The notes under the pieces are model-generated. The model ran no database searches and had not been told where the DNA came from. It saw only the letters and a list, made by a program, of their open reading frames with translations. A DNA stretch of 33,811 nucleotides from Puniceibacterium antarcticum (lineage in GTDB: Bacteria > Pseudomonadota > Alphaproteobacteria > Rhodobacterales > Rhodobacteraceae): NCBI RefSeq assembly GCF_002760615.1, contig NZ_AWWI01000146.1, positions 1 to 33,811 on the forward strand, in the 5' to 3' direction. Shown here one piece after another: positions 18,255-26,767 of this stretch. Within the stretch, counting starts at the first letter, position 1, and every line of letters starts with the position of its first letter. The position numbers were made by a program, and so were the translations under genes.

Positions 18255-18280
18255 TCCGGGGGGCCTTGGGGCCCTCCGGA
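18255..18280 (+). promoter_or_regulatory. intra-operon hairpin between atpD and atpC
   Basis: Eleven base pairs (10 Watson-Crick plus one G-U) form between 18255-18265 and 18270-18280 around TTGG. It lies 13 nt after the atpD stop and about 11 nt before the AGGAGG ribosome site of atpC. There is no T-run, so readthrough is expected. It could partly attenuate transcription, shield the upstream mRNA or influence atpC translation. Confidence 0.55.
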
Positions 18281-18299
18281 CCCCTAACAGGAGGCCCAA

Positions 18300-18734
18300 A
18301 TGGCTGAGACTATGCAATTCGATCTGGTCAGCCCCGAGCGGAGCCTGATGTCGGCACAGGTAGTGTCGGTGCTTATCCCCGGTGCCGAAGGCGATCTGAC
18401 GGCGATGCCGAACCACGCGCCGATGATCACCACGCTGCGCCCCGGGATCCTTCGGGTCGTGACCGATGCAGGCCATGACGAATTCGTCGTGACCGGCGGC
18501 TTTGCCGAGATCGGCGACGGCGTGTCGGTTCTGGCCGAGCGCGCGCTGCACCGCGACGACATGGATCAGGCGACCTTTGATGCGCTGATCGCCGAGGCCC
18601 ACGAGGCCTATGGCAAGGCGAAAGAGGCCGCCCAGAACGAGCCAGGTCCGGTGGACGAGGCGGCGAAGCTGCTGGCGGACATGGTGGCAATCGGTACCCA
18701 TATCGGGCTGTCGACCGACAAGAACGTCCTCTGA
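18300..18734 (+). CDS. atpC: ATP synthase F1 subunit epsilon
   Basis: Epsilon binds the foot of gamma and can inhibit ATP hydrolysis. The 144-residue protein shows the N-terminal beta-sandwich ([17 protein letters not shown], then [22 protein letters not shown]) and a helical C-terminal region rich in Glu/Ala. The ATG at 18300 has AGGAGG 6 nt upstream. It ends the operon; a strong terminator follows after about 25 nt. Confidence 0.96.
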   Translation: MAETMQFDLVSPERSLMSAQVVSVLIPGAEGDLTAMPNHAPMITTLRPGILRVVTDAGHDEFVVTGGFAEIGDGVSVLAERALHRDDMDQATFDALIAEAHEAYGKAKEAAQNEPGPVDEAAKLLADMVAIGTHIGLSTDKNVL

Positions 18735-18759
18735 TACGATCCGTTTTGATTCGGTTCTG

Positions 18760-18795
18760 AACCCCGTGAAACCCGATGGTTTCGCGGGGTTTTTT
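18760..18795 (+). terminator. intrinsic terminator of the atp operon
   Basis: A 14-bp stem with one G-U pair forms between AACCCCGTGAAACC (18760-18773) and GGTTTCGCGGGGTT (18778-18791), with loop CGAT. A run of six T (18790-18795) overlaps its 3' end. This is the clearest rho-independent terminator in the window. Confidence 0.92.
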
Positions 18796-18952
18796 CATGC
18801 GCGCCTTTGCTTGTACCGGGTCGGGGGCCGCCGTTGGCGGGCGTCTCTGAAGGGAGTAGACGGCGGGCAGGTGCGCTGTCAGCGCCGTGCCACGGTGCGG
18901 CGCGTGCGTGGGGCGGGCCGGAACCAAAGCGGGGTGGGGGTGTTGATCCTTG

Positions 18953-20617
18953 ATGAACATGTGCCGCATGCCTGTCTCTGCCGCCCTTTTTGTGCTTGCC
19001 CTGCTCTTTGGCGGGGCAAGTGGCGTGGCGGCGCAGGACGCAGGCAGTCCGGCATGGTTCGAGGTCGAGACGCTGAACGAGGGGCTGGGGCCGACCCCGG
19101 CATCAATCGACCGCACGACGCCCCGGTCCAGTGTGGAAAGCTTTCTGATTGAGGCACGTGACGAGAACTGGCTGGCGGCGGCGCAGATGCTGGACCTGTC
19201 GGACATTCCGGTGGCGGAGCAACGCGAGGAGGGGCAGCGCCGGGCGCAGGATTTCCTGATCCTGCTGGAGCGCAAGATCATCATCGACTGGTACGCGCTG
19301 CGCGACCGCCCCGACGGGCTGGATGAACGCGGAGGCGACGGCGCGATGATCGGCAAGCCGCGTCGGTCTATCCTGCTGTGGTATGTGGATCTTGAGGACA
19401 GGCCGCTTCCGATCCGGATCAACAGGGTCAAGTCGGTGGATGGGGAGCCGGTCTGGGTGGTGGCGCGTCAGACGGTGGACAATCTGCCAGAGCTTGGCGC
19501 GGCCTACGGGCCGTCTGAGCTGGAGCTGATGCTGCCCGAAACCTGGCGCGCCCCGGCCTTTTTTGGGCTGCGCTGGTGGGAAGCGGTTGCGGTGCCAATG
19601 GTGGTGATGATCACGCTGCTTGCGGGGCGGATCCTGCACGGTGCGATTTCCGCTTTGTCGCGCCGCAGCACCCGGCTGACCACAGAGGCGCTGTTGGTGG
19701 CGACGCGCGGGCCGGTGGTTCTGGTGGGGATGACCTTTGCGCTGGCCATGCTGTCGCAGCGGATGTTCACCTTTTCCGGGCGCATCGATTCGGTGCTGTC
19801 GCCGCTGATCGTGATCGGGGCCGTTGTGTCGGTGCTGTGGTTCGTCGTCAACATCGCGGATGCCATCGTGTCGCGGCTGGTGAACTTTGACGGTGCCGAG
19901 CTGAGCGAGATTGGCGAAGGGCAGGAGCTGCGCCGGGACATGGCGACGCGGGTGTCGGCGATCCGGCGGGGCATGATCGTCGTGATCGCCATGGTGGGCT
20001 CGGGGATCGTGCTGAACGAGGCGAGCGTGATGCAGTCGCTGGGGATCTCGTTGCTGGCCTCGGCGGGGACGCTGACGTTGGTTGCGGCCTATGCGGCGCG
20101 CGACATCCTGTCCAACATCATGGCGTCGCTACAGATTTCCATCAACCAGTCGGCCCGGATCGGTGACAAGATCGAGTTTCGTGGCAACCTGTGTTCGGTC
20201 GAGCGGATCAATTTCACCTATGTCCAGCTGCGCATCTGGACCGGCAAGCGTCTGGTGGTGCCGGTTGTGGATTTTGTGTCCGAACCGTTCGAGAACTGGA
20301 CGATGCAGGAACCCTTTATGCTGGGCGAGGTGACGCTGCGCCTGCGTCATGATGCGGATATCGAGCCGCTGCGCGCAAGATATCACGAGATTCTGGACGG
20401 GATGGAGGATACCGACGAGCCGGACAGCCGGGGCTGCTATGTCACCGACCACGATGTGTTCGGCCAGCATGTGCTGTTCCTCGTGCCCTGTCCTAACCCC
20501 AACACCGCCTGGGCGCTGACCTGCGAGGTGCGCGAAAAGCTGTTGGTGGCGGCGCGCAGGATCGATGCCAAGGGCAAGGGGCTGTTTCCCAAGGTCGAGG
20601 CGGCCGAGGCCGCCTGA
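18953..20617 (+). CDS. MscS-family mechanosensitive ion channel protein
   Basis: This 554-residue channel probably releases solutes on osmotic downshock. It has a signal peptide (1-~28, ending GVAAQ), a ~165-residue periplasmic domain, then hydrophobic helices at about 209-228, 246-270, 281-310 and 341-355. The pore helix at 361-390 contains SLLASAGTLTLVAAYAARD. Next is the MscS beta domain (ISINQSARIGDKIEFRGN, then a VPVVDFVSEPFENWT stretch) and a cytoplasmic C-terminal domain. Start choice is uncertain among TTG 18950 and ATG at 18953, 18959 or 18968, because the only ribosome-site candidate is a G-run 12 nt before 18953. It lies beyond the atp terminator and ends 12 nt from the end of convergent prs. 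Confidence 0.88.
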   Translation: MNMCRMPVSAALFVLALLFGGASGVAAQDAGSPAWFEVETLNEGLGPTPASIDRTTPRSSVESFLIEARDENWLAAAQMLDLSDIPVAEQREEGQRRAQDFLILLERKIIIDWYALRDRPDGLDERGGDGAMIGKPRRSILLWYVDLEDRPLPIRINRVKSVDGEPVWVVARQTVDNLPELGAAYGPSELELMLPETWRAPAFFGLRWWEAVAVPMVVMITLLAGRILHGAISALSRRSTRLTTEALLVATRGPVVLVGMTFALAMLSQRMFTFSGRIDSVLSPLIVIGAVVSVLWFVVNIADAIVSRLVNFDGAELSEIGEGQELRRDMATRVSAIRRGMIVVIAMVGSGIVLNEASVMQSLGISLLASAGTLTLVAAYAARDILSNIMASLQISINQSARIGDKIEFRGNLCSVERINFTYVQLRIWTGKRLVVPVVDFVSEPFENWTMQEPFMLGEVTLRLRHDADIEPLRARYHEILDGMEDTDEPDSRGCYVTDHDVFGQHVLFLVPCPNPNTAWALTCEVREKLLVAARRIDAKGKGLFPKVEAAEAA

Positions 20618-20629
20618 CGCTGGGTCAGA

Positions 20630-21637
20630 TCAGAGGATACCTTCGTAGATCGGACCGAGGGTTTCGGTTTCGAACAGGGAAGAGACCGAGGTGCCGTTCC
20701 AGATGTTGAGGATGGCTTGGGCAAACATCGGCGCGGTGGGCAGGATGCGGATGTTGGGCGCCTTGCGCACGGCTTCGGGTGCATTGATGGAATCGGTGAT
20801 GACCAGCGATTTCATTACCGAATTTGTGATGCGTTCAACGGCCGGGCCGGACAGCACGCCGTGGGTGATATAGGAATGCACCTCTGAGGCGCCGTTCTGC
20901 ATCAGCACCTCTGCCGCCTTGCATAGCGTGCCGGCGGTGTCGCAGATGTCATCGACGATGATGCAGCGCTTGCCGCTCACGTCACCGATCACCGTCATCT
21001 CTGCGATCTCGCCCGGTTTTTCGCGGCGTTTGTCGACGATGGCGAGCGGGGCGTTGATCCGCTTGGCCAGTTCGCGGGCGCGCGCCACGCCGCCCACATC
21101 CGGCGAGACGACCATGACATCGCCAGTGTCCTTGAACTGGTTCAGGATATCCAGCGCAAAGACCGGCGAGGCATAGAGGTTGTCCACCGGGATGTCGAAG
21201 AAGCCCTGAATCTGGGTGGCATGCAGATCAAGGGTCAGCACGCGTTCGATGCCGGCCTCTGCGATCATGTTGGCGACCAGCTTGGCGGTGATGGGGGTGC
21301 GCGCCTTGGTGCGGCGGTCCTGACGGGCATAGCCGAAATAGGGGATCACGGCGGTGATACGCGAGGCCGAGGAGCGGCGCAGCGCATCGGTCATAATCAG
21401 CAGTTCCATCAGGTTGTCATTGGCGGGGTTCGACGTCGGCTGGATGATGAACATATCCTCGCCCCGGACGTTTTCGTAGACCTCGACAAAGATTTCCTGA
21501 TCGTTGAACCGTTCGATGCGGGCGTCGACCAGCCCGACGGTCATACCGCGATACAAGGACATGCGGCGGGCGATGGCAGTGGCGAGCGGCAGGTTCGCGT
21601 TGCCGGAAATCAGTTTGGGTTCAACGAGTGTGGCCAT
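20630..21637 (-). CDS. prs: ribose-phosphate pyrophosphokinase
   Basis: This enzyme makes PRPP from ribose 5-phosphate and ATP for nucleotide, histidine and tryptophan synthesis in the cytosol. The 335-residue protein shows [31 protein letters not shown], the flexible-loop region [10 protein letters not shown], the metal/ATP-binding [11 protein letters not shown] and the PRPP loop [13 protein letters not shown]. The start is the ATG at 21637. It opens divergently from the isomerase gene. It is slightly longer than the ~315-residue E. coli enzyme, with extra residues in the last third, which is usual in Alphaproteobacteria. Confidence 0.97.
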   Translation of the reverse strand: MATLVEPKLISGNANLPLATAIARRMSLYRGMTVGLVDARIERFNDQEIFVEVYENVRGEDMFIIQPTSNPANDNLMELLIMTDALRRSSASRITAVIPYFGYARQDRRTKARTPITAKLVANMIAEAGIERVLTLDLHATQIQGFFDIPVDNLYASPVFALDILNQFKDTGDVMVVSPDVGGVARARELAKRINAPLAIVDKRREKPGEIAEMTVIGDVSGKRCIIVDDICDTAGTLCKAAEVLMQNGASEVHSYITHGVLSGPAVERITNSVMKSLVITDSINAPEAVRKAPNIRILPTAPMFAQAILNIWNGTSVSSLFETETLGPIYEGIL

Positions 21638-21746
21638 GGGGAGGGCAGCTCCGGCTTTGGGTCTGGGGATTGGATTCGCAACATTGCGCTCGCCTTAGCA
21701 TGCACGTAGGTTCCGGCAAAGCCGATGCGGCCCGGGGAGAGATCAG

Positions 21747-22346
21747 ATGGCACATATTAATTACTATTTTACGACACTATCGCCGTTCACCTATCTGGCG
21801 GGCACCAGACTTGAAGAAATCGCCGCGCGTCACGGGGCCGGCATCACCTACAAGCCGCTGGATGTGATGGCGCTGTTTGCCCGGACGGGGGGAACAGCGC
21901 CGAGAGAGCGGCATCCGAGCCGGATGGAGTACCGCTCGCAAGAGCTGATCCGGCTGGCGAAGAAGCTCGACATGCCGCTGACGCTGAAACCGGCGCACTG
22001 GCCGACCAATCCGGCACCGTCGGGCTATGCCATCATCGCGGCGCAAAAAGCTGGCGGCGGTGATCTGGGCAAGCTTGCGTTTTCCTTTTTGCGCGCCTGC
22101 TGGGCGGAGCAGAAAGACATTGCAGAAGATGACGTGGTGCGCGATTGCCTGAGCGGCGCCGGGTTCGACCCCAAGCTGGCGGATTCCGGTCTGCTGACCG
22201 GGGCAGAGACCTATGGCGCCAATCTGGAAGAGGCCGCGGCACAGGGCGTGTTCGGATCGCCCTTTTACATAACAGAGGATGACCAGCGGTTCTTTGGCCA
22301 GGATCGGCTAGAGGATCTGGATCTGCACCTCGCAGGAAAGTTTTAA
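21747..22346 (+). CDS. 2-hydroxychromene-2-carboxylate isomerase-like, DsbA-fold protein
   Basis: This 199-residue protein is a thioredoxin-fold (DsbA/kappa-class GST-like) member of the HCCA isomerase family, which isomerise aromatic catabolites in a glutathione-dependent way. It opens INYYFTTLSPFTYLAG, where a Ser replaces the redox cysteines, as in HCCA isomerases. It ends with GVFGSPFYITEDDQRFFGQDRLEDL, the cis-Pro/FGQDR signature. ATG at 21747 with GGGGAGAG upstream. Its stop overlaps the next start by one base (TAATG), so the hydrolase is coupled. No naphthalene-type catabolic genes are nearby, so the true substrate is unknown. Confidence 0.88.
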   Translation: MAHINYYFTTLSPFTYLAGTRLEEIAARHGAGITYKPLDVMALFARTGGTAPRERHPSRMEYRSQELIRLAKKLDMPLTLKPAHWPTNPAPSGYAIIAAQKAGGGDLGKLAFSFLRACWAEQKDIAEDDVVRDCLSGAGFDPKLADSGLLTGAETYGANLEEAAAQGVFGSPFYITEDDQRFFGQDRLEDLDLHLAGKF

Positions 22347-23143
22347 TGTCTTATGATACCCGCGCCGGTTTTCCGGTGCACTGGAACGATTTTGGCGTCG
22401 GCCCCGAGCCGGCGCTGATGCTACACCCCGCGCTGGCCCATTCCGGGGCCTGGACGCGGGTCGCCGGGGGGCTGGCCGACCGGGTCCGCGCGATTGCGCC
22501 GGATATGCCGGGGCACGGGCTGAGCGGGGACTGGGATCAGCGGTCCGATTATTACGACCAGATGACTGGCATCGCGACCAGTTTTCTGGAGCCGGGAACC
22601 CATGTGATCGGCCATTCCTTTGGAGCGATGGTGGCGCTGCGGCTGGCGCTGGAAAACCCGGGGATGCGGTCGCTGACGCTGATCGAACCGGTGCTGTTTG
22701 CGGCCGCAAAGGAGCGGGTCCGCCCTGTCTTTGATGCCTATGTCAAGAAATGCAGGCCTTTTGCCAATGCGCTGGCGGTGGGGGACCGGGACACGGCCGC
22801 GCGGTTGTTCAGCGCGCTGTGGGGCGATGGGCGCGGCTGGGAAGATCTGACCCAGCGGCAGAAGGAATCGCAGATCAAGCGGATTTCGATCATTGCAGAG
22901 ACCAACAAGACGCTGAACGAAGATGCGGCCGGGCTGCTGAGCGCGGGGCGGCTTGAATCTTTGGACATGCCCGTACTGCTGATCCGCGGATCACAAAGCC
23001 AGCCGATCATGCAGGATATCCACGAGGCGCTGGCCGAGCGGATTCCAAACGCGCGTCAGGTGGTTGTTCAGGGGGCGGGGCATATGGTGCCGATCACGCA
23101 TCCGATCGAGGTTGCGGCGGAAATCAAGGCGATGATTGGCTGA
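22346..23143 (+). CDS. alpha/beta hydrolase
   Basis: This 265-residue alpha/beta-hydrolase-fold protein has the oxyanion-region HPALAHSGAW, the PDMPGHGLSG strand-loop, the nucleophile elbow GHSFGA with S91, and a C-terminal catalytic histidine H246 in GAGHMVP. The usual acidic residue after the sixth strand is not obvious (LLIRGSQSQP has no Asp there), so another acid must serve or activity differs. It is translationally coupled to the isomerase gene. Esterase, lactonase or C-C bond hydrolase activity is possible; no specific substrate is recognisable. Confidence 0.88.
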   Translation: MSYDTRAGFPVHWNDFGVGPEPALMLHPALAHSGAWTRVAGGLADRVRAIAPDMPGHGLSGDWDQRSDYYDQMTGIATSFLEPGTHVIGHSFGAMVALRLALENPGMRSLTLIEPVLFAAAKERVRPVFDAYVKKCRPFANALAVGDRDTAARLFSALWGDGRGWEDLTQRQKESQIKRISIIAETNKTLNEDAAGLLSAGRLESLDMPVLLIRGSQSQPIMQDIHEALAERIPNARQVVVQGAGHMVPITHPIEVAAEIKAMIG

Positions 23144-23149
23144 ACTTAG

Positions 23150-23171
23150 GCGGGGCAGTCTGCTGCCCCGC
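23150..23171 (+). terminator. hairpin after the alpha/beta hydrolase gene
   Basis: A 9-bp perfect stem, GCGGGGCAG (23150-23158) with CTGCCCCGC (23163-23171), encloses TCTG. It starts 7 nt after the stop codon. A GGTTTTGTG tract follows 10 nt later, so termination is plausible though not canonical. It also faces the end of convergent plsY. Confidence 0.6.
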
Positions 23172-23203
23172 GCCGGTTGAGGTTTTGTGTCAAACCTTCT
23201 GTA

Positions 23204-23812
23204 TCAGGTTTTCTTGCCAACCTTCGGTTCGGTGCCAGCCCTCAGGCGGGCCAGATTCGTGCTGTGGCGCCAGTAGATCACCACGGTGAGCAGGAGGGTG
23301 AGGGCAAGCGCCTCTGTCCTGCCGAGCAGCCACATGTAAGGTGCTGACAGCGCGGCGGCGACCAAGGCGCCAAGGCTGGAGATGCGGGTGACGGCGACGG
23401 CGGCGAGCCATGTGGCGCAGCAAAGTGCGCCAACGGGCCAGACCAGCGCGAGCATGATGCCGAGGAATGTTGCAACGCCCTTGCCGCCCTTGAACTCTAT
23501 CCAGAACGGAAAGCAGTGGCCCAAGAAGGCCAGAAGCGCGGCAATCTGTGCCGCGTCTTCGCCCGCGAAATACCGGGCGAGCAGGACGGCTGCGGCACCC
23601 TTGCCGCCATCCAGCAGCAGCGTCAGCGCTGCGGCCTTTTTATTGCCGGTGCGCAGAACGTTGGTGGCCCCGATATTGCCCGAACCGATGCTGCGCAGAT
23701 TGCCAATGCCAAAGGCGCGGGTCAGCAGAAGGCCAAAGGGGATCGAGCCCAGCATATAGCCGATCACCGCCCAGAGGGCGAGAACGGTCGGGGTGTTTTC
23801 GATTATGGGCAT
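23204..23812 (-). CDS. plsY: glycerol-3-phosphate acyltransferase PlsY
   Basis: This inner-membrane enzyme acylates glycerol 3-phosphate with acyl-phosphate, the first step of phospholipid synthesis. The 202-residue protein is mostly hydrophobic, with about five membrane helices. It has all three family motifs: GSGNIGATNVLRT, FKGGKGVATFLG and a third GALVAAAL/T-V-I-Y-W-R-H region near the C-terminus. The ATG at 23812 overlaps the upstream pyrC-like stop codon by one base (TGATG), and GGAG lies 6 nt before it. A GTG three bases earlier is less well spaced. Its PlsX partner is not in the window. Confidence 0.95.
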   Translation of the reverse strand: MPIIENTPTVLALWAVIGYMLGSIPFGLLLTRAFGIGNLRSIGSGNIGATNVLRTGNKKAAALTLLLDGGKGAAAVLLARYFAGEDAAQIAALLAFLGHCFPFWIEFKGGKGVATFLGIMLALVWPVGALCCATWLAAVAVTRISSLGALVAAALSAPYMWLLGRTEALALTLLLTVVIYWRHSTNLARLRAGTEPKVGKKT

Positions 23813-25110
23813 CACGCGCTCCGGTAGACGGACAGGCCGTCGACGAATGTCTCTATCACCTTACCCTGCAGGCGGGCGCCGTCAAAGGGTGTGTTTTTGG
23901 ATTTCGAATTCAGCTTGAAGCGATCAAGGATCATCGGCTTGTCCGCATCAAACAGCACCAGATCGGCGGGCGCGCCTTTGGCAATGCGCCCGGTGTCCAG
24001 CCCCAGACGGCGCGAGGGGTTCAGCGCCATGGCGCGGAACAGGCCGGGCAGGGTCAGATCGCCGGAATGATAGAGGCGCAGCATGACGGGCATCATGGTT
24101 TCAAGGCCAACGGCGCCCGATGCCGCCTCTTCATACGGCAGGCGTTTGGATTCTTCGTCCTGCGGGGTGTGCATGGAACAGATCACGTCGATCAGGCCGG
24201 AGGCGACCGCCTGAATGATTGCTTGGCGGTCCTCTTCAGAGCGCAGGGGCGGCTTGACCTTGAAGAAGGTGCGATAGTCGCTCACGTCCAGTTCGTTCAG
24301 GGTGAGGTGGTGCATGGATGTGCCGGCGGTCACGTCAAAGCCGTTGGCCTTGGCCCGTTCCAGCGCGGGCAGAGCGCGACTGGTGGTGATCTGGTCGGCG
24401 TGATAGCGCACGCCGGTCATTTCCACGAGGGCGATGTCACGGTCCAGCCCCATGCGTTCAGCCATCGGGGTCACACCGGGCAGGCCGCGCAGGGTGGCGA
24501 ATTTGCCGGAGGTGACGGCGCCGCCGCGCGACAGGCCGGGGTCCTGCGGATGCGAGATGATCAGCGCGCCAAGGCTGCGGGCATAGGTCATGGCGCGCGA
24601 CAGCACGCGTGTGTCGCTGACCACATGGTCGCAATCGGTGAAGGCGACGGCGCCGGCATCCATGAGAAAGCCGATTTCCGTCATCTCGCGCCCCTCACGC
24701 CCCTTGGTGAGGGCGGCCATGGGCAGGACCTTGACCGGGGCGGCTTCGTTCGCGCGGCGGCGGATGAATTCCAGCACCTCGGGTGTGTCGATGGCAGGCA
24801 GGGTGTCGGGGCGGGTCACGATGGTCGTAACCCCCCCGGCGGCGGCAGCCATGCCGGCGGAACCAAAGCTTTCCTTGTGACGTTCGCCCGGTTCGCAGAC
24901 CTTGACGCCGATATCGACGATGCCGGGGGCGACAAAGCGGTTGTTGGCGTCGCGGCGGTTGTGATCGGGGATCAGGTCATGGCTGACATCCGGTGTCGGG
25001 GTGTCGAAAATTTCGGCAATCACGCCATTGCGGACCAGCAAGGCGCCGGGGCGGATTGTGTCGCCTTCGGGGTCGACGAGGCGGGCGTTGGTGATGAGCA
25101 AGTCGGTCAT
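23812..25110 (-). CDS. pyrC: dihydroorotase-like protein, probably catalytically inactive (PyrC')
   Basis: The 432-residue protein has the dihydroorotase/amidohydrolase fold and lies in an operon with pyrB, but key ligands are missing. The usual DxHxH metal motif reads D66-I-G68-V-K70. The HxxH of the fourth strand reads H237-A-D-Q240, and the catalytic TDHAP reads S-M313-H-T-P. H187 is retained. This matches the known PyrC' class in Pseudomonas, where a defective dihydroorotase is a structural part of the aspartate transcarbamoylase dodecamer. Annotation pipelines will probably still call it dihydroorotase. The cell should then have another active dihydroorotase elsewhere. ATG at 25110 with AAAGA upstream; it overlaps plsY by one base. 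Confidence 0.85.
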   Translation of the reverse strand: MTDLLITNARLVDPEGDTIRPGALLVRNGVIAEIFDTPTPDVSHDLIPDHNRRDANNRFVAPGIVDIGVKVCEPGERHKESFGSAGMAAAAGGVTTIVTRPDTLPAIDTPEVLEFIRRRANEAAPVKVLPMAALTKGREGREMTEIGFLMDAGAVAFTDCDHVVSDTRVLSRAMTYARSLGALIISHPQDPGLSRGGAVTSGKFATLRGLPGVTPMAERMGLDRDIALVEMTGVRYHADQITTSRALPALERAKANGFDVTAGTSMHHLTLNELDVSDYRTFFKVKPPLRSEEDRQAIIQAVASGLIDVICSMHTPQDEESKRLPYEEAASGAVGLETMMPVMLRLYHSGDLTLPGLFRAMALNPSRRLGLDTGRIAKGAPADLVLFDADKPMILDRFKLNSKSKNTPFDGARLQGKVIETFVDGLSVYRSA

Positions 25111-25189
25111 GCGGCGTCTTTCTGAAAGTCGCGCGTCGGGACATCTGCCCCGGGCGCGTCGGATAAACGGTCAGGATCGGGCAGGCGCA

Positions 25190-25741
25190 TCACCGGAACC
25201 CGAAGGCAAGGAACAGAACCGCCAGCACGATGATGCCAAGGCCCATCACGAGCAGCTTGAGCAGGGTCGAACTGCCCCTGGAGGCGGGCCCGCCGGCAGG
25301 ACCGCCCGACAGGATGCCCTTGGCGGATTTTGAGCGCAACGGGGTCAGGTCGGCAGGGCGGGTGTCTTCGCTGAAGGTTCCGATCCAGCGCAGGGGGGGA
25401 GAGATTTTCAGGTGCTGTTCGATCCGTCCGAGCGCGGCGGAGGGCAGGAGCAGCACATGCCCTTTCAGCGCATCAAGCTGCGGGCGCGCGGCCCTGAAAT
25501 CATCGCCGGTCAGCCCGTAGCCTTCGGCGAGATAGGTCGAGAGCGGCATGGCACCCAGATCTCGGATCGCGACTGTTTCTACATAAGCCTCGCGCAGCAG
25601 GCTGGCGCCGAGCGCATAGCGCACCGGCCATTCGCCGGTTGCGGCCTCTGTCACGAAACGGTCCACGGTTTCAGGCGGCAGGTCTATGACAAAGATGCGC
25701 AGAACCCCGGTTTCATGATCCGGGACGGTCATCTGGATCAT
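25190..25741 (-). CDS. unrecognised tail-anchored membrane protein between pyrB and pyrC'
   Basis: I do not recognise this 183-residue protein. Residues 1-~130 form a soluble domain starting [18 protein letters not shown], with a [12 protein letters not shown] segment. A Gly/Pro/Ser-rich linker (about 142-158) leads to a single hydrophobic helix at 160-181 ending FGFR, which is a C-tail anchor and leaves the domain in the cytoplasm. Its ATG overlaps the pyrB stop by 4 nt (ATGA), so expression is locked to pyrB. pyrC' follows after 79 nt. A role in membrane placement or control of the transcarbamoylase complex is an inference from position only. Confidence 0.8.
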   Translation of the reverse strand: MIQMTVPDHETGVLRIFVIDLPPETVDRFVTEAATGEWPVRYALGASLLREAYVETVAIRDLGAMPLSTYLAEGYGLTGDDFRAARPQLDALKGHVLLLPSAALGRIEQHLKISPPLRWIGTFSEDTRPADLTPLRSKSAKGILSGGPAGGPASRGSSTLLKLLVMGLGIIVLAVLFLAFGFR

Positions 25742-26688
25742 GCCATGACCTCTTTCGGGCGGGCGCGCAGATTGCGGGCCAGCAGATCCATCACGGCCAT
25801 GCGCACGGCCACGCCCATTTCGACCTGTTCCTGAATGACGGAGCGGTTGATGTCATCTGCCAGCGTGCCGTCGATTTCGACGCCGCGGTTCATCGGGCCG
25901 GGGTGCATGACGATGGCATCGGGCTTGGCACGGGCCAGTTTTTCGGCGTCAAGGCCGTAGCGGTGGTAATATTCCCGCTCGGACGGGATAAAGCCGCCGT
26001 CCATACGTTCCTTCTGCAGGCGCAGCATCATGACGACATCGACGTCCTTGAGGCCCTCGTTCATATCCTCGTAGACCTCGCAGCCCAGTTCGGCCACGCC
26101 CGAGGGCATGAGGGTTGCGGGACCAACCAGACGGATGCGGTTTTCCATCTTACCCAGCAGCATGATGTTTGATCGCGCCACGCGGCTGTGGGCGATGTCG
26201 CCGCAGATGGCGATGGACAGGCGGTGCAGGCGGCCCTTGGCGCGACGGATGGTCAGCGCATCCAGCAGCGCTTGTGTGGGGTGTTCGTGCCGCCCGTCGC
26301 CGGCATTGATCACCGCGCAGTTCACCTTTTGCGCCAGAAGATCGACGGCGCCGGAATGCGGATGGCGCACCACCAGAAGGTCGGGGTGCATGGCATTCAG
26401 CGTCATGGCGGTGTCGATCAGCGTTTCGCCCTTTTTGATCGAACTGGCCTGCATCGACATGTTCATCACGTCGGCGCCCATCCGTTTGCCCGCCAGTTCG
26501 AAACTGGCCTGGGTGCGGGTGGAGTTTTCAAAGAACATGTTGATCTGGGTGAGACCAGACAGGGTGGACGAGCGTTTGTCGCGGGCGCGGTTCAGGGACA
26601 CGTATTTGTCCGACAGGTCCAGCAGGGTGGTGATTTCATCCGGCCGCAGGGGTTCTATCCCCAGTAGGTGACGCTGGTCAAAACGCAT
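25738..26688 (-). CDS. pyrB: aspartate carbamoyltransferase catalytic subunit
   Basis: This enzyme joins carbamoyl phosphate and aspartate, the committed step of pyrimidine synthesis. The 316-residue protein has the carbamoyl-phosphate loop [27 protein letters not shown], the catalytic H in [16 protein letters not shown], the aspartate-site [10 protein letters not shown] and HPGPMNRG. The ATG at 26688 follows AGGAG by 7 nt. No pyrI regulatory gene is present; instead an unknown membrane protein and a degenerate pyrC follow, pointing to a class A-type (PyrB-PyrC') complex. A good promoter lies just upstream. Confidence 0.96.
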   Translation of the reverse strand: MRFDQRHLLGIEPLRPDEITTLLDLSDKYVSLNRARDKRSSTLSGLTQINMFFENSTRTQASFELAGKRMGADVMNMSMQASSIKKGETLIDTAMTLNAMHPDLLVVRHPHSGAVDLLAQKVNCAVINAGDGRHEHPTQALLDALTIRRAKGRLHRLSIAICGDIAHSRVARSNIMLLGKMENRIRLVGPATLMPSGVAELGCEVYEDMNEGLKDVDVVMMLRLQKERMDGGFIPSEREYYHRYGLDAEKLARAKPDAIVMHPGPMNRGVEIDGTLADDINRSVIQEQVEMGVAVRMAVMDLLARNLRARPKEVMA

Positions 26689-26714
26689 GGGCGGGCTCCT
26701 TGCTGATCGCTGCG

Positions 26715-26743
26715 GTTATAGGAACCGCTCTGCCGCGCGGCAA
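26715..26743 (-). promoter_or_regulatory. sigma-70-type promoter for pyrB
   Basis: Read leftward, TTGCCG (26743-26738) and TATAAC (26720-26715) are separated by exactly 17 nt. The predicted start is near 26708, about 20 nt before the pyrB ATG. Confidence 0.5.
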
Positions 26744-26752
26744 GGGGGGCAA

Positions 26753-26766
26753 CGGTCAAATGACCG
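26753..26766. promoter_or_regulatory. palindrome CGGTCA-AA-TGACCG upstream of pyrB
   Basis: A perfect 6-bp inverted repeat with a two-base centre lies about 10 nt upstream of the pyrB -35 box and just after the stop codon of the zinc-ribbon gene. It may be an operator or a short hairpin at the end of the upstream message. Confidence 0.35.
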
Positions 26767-26767
26767 C

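Noticed and set aside
25190-25741. A PyrI-type aspartate transcarbamoylase regulatory chain
   Set aside because: The protein has no zinc-binding cysteines, which PyrI requires, and it ends in a membrane helix.
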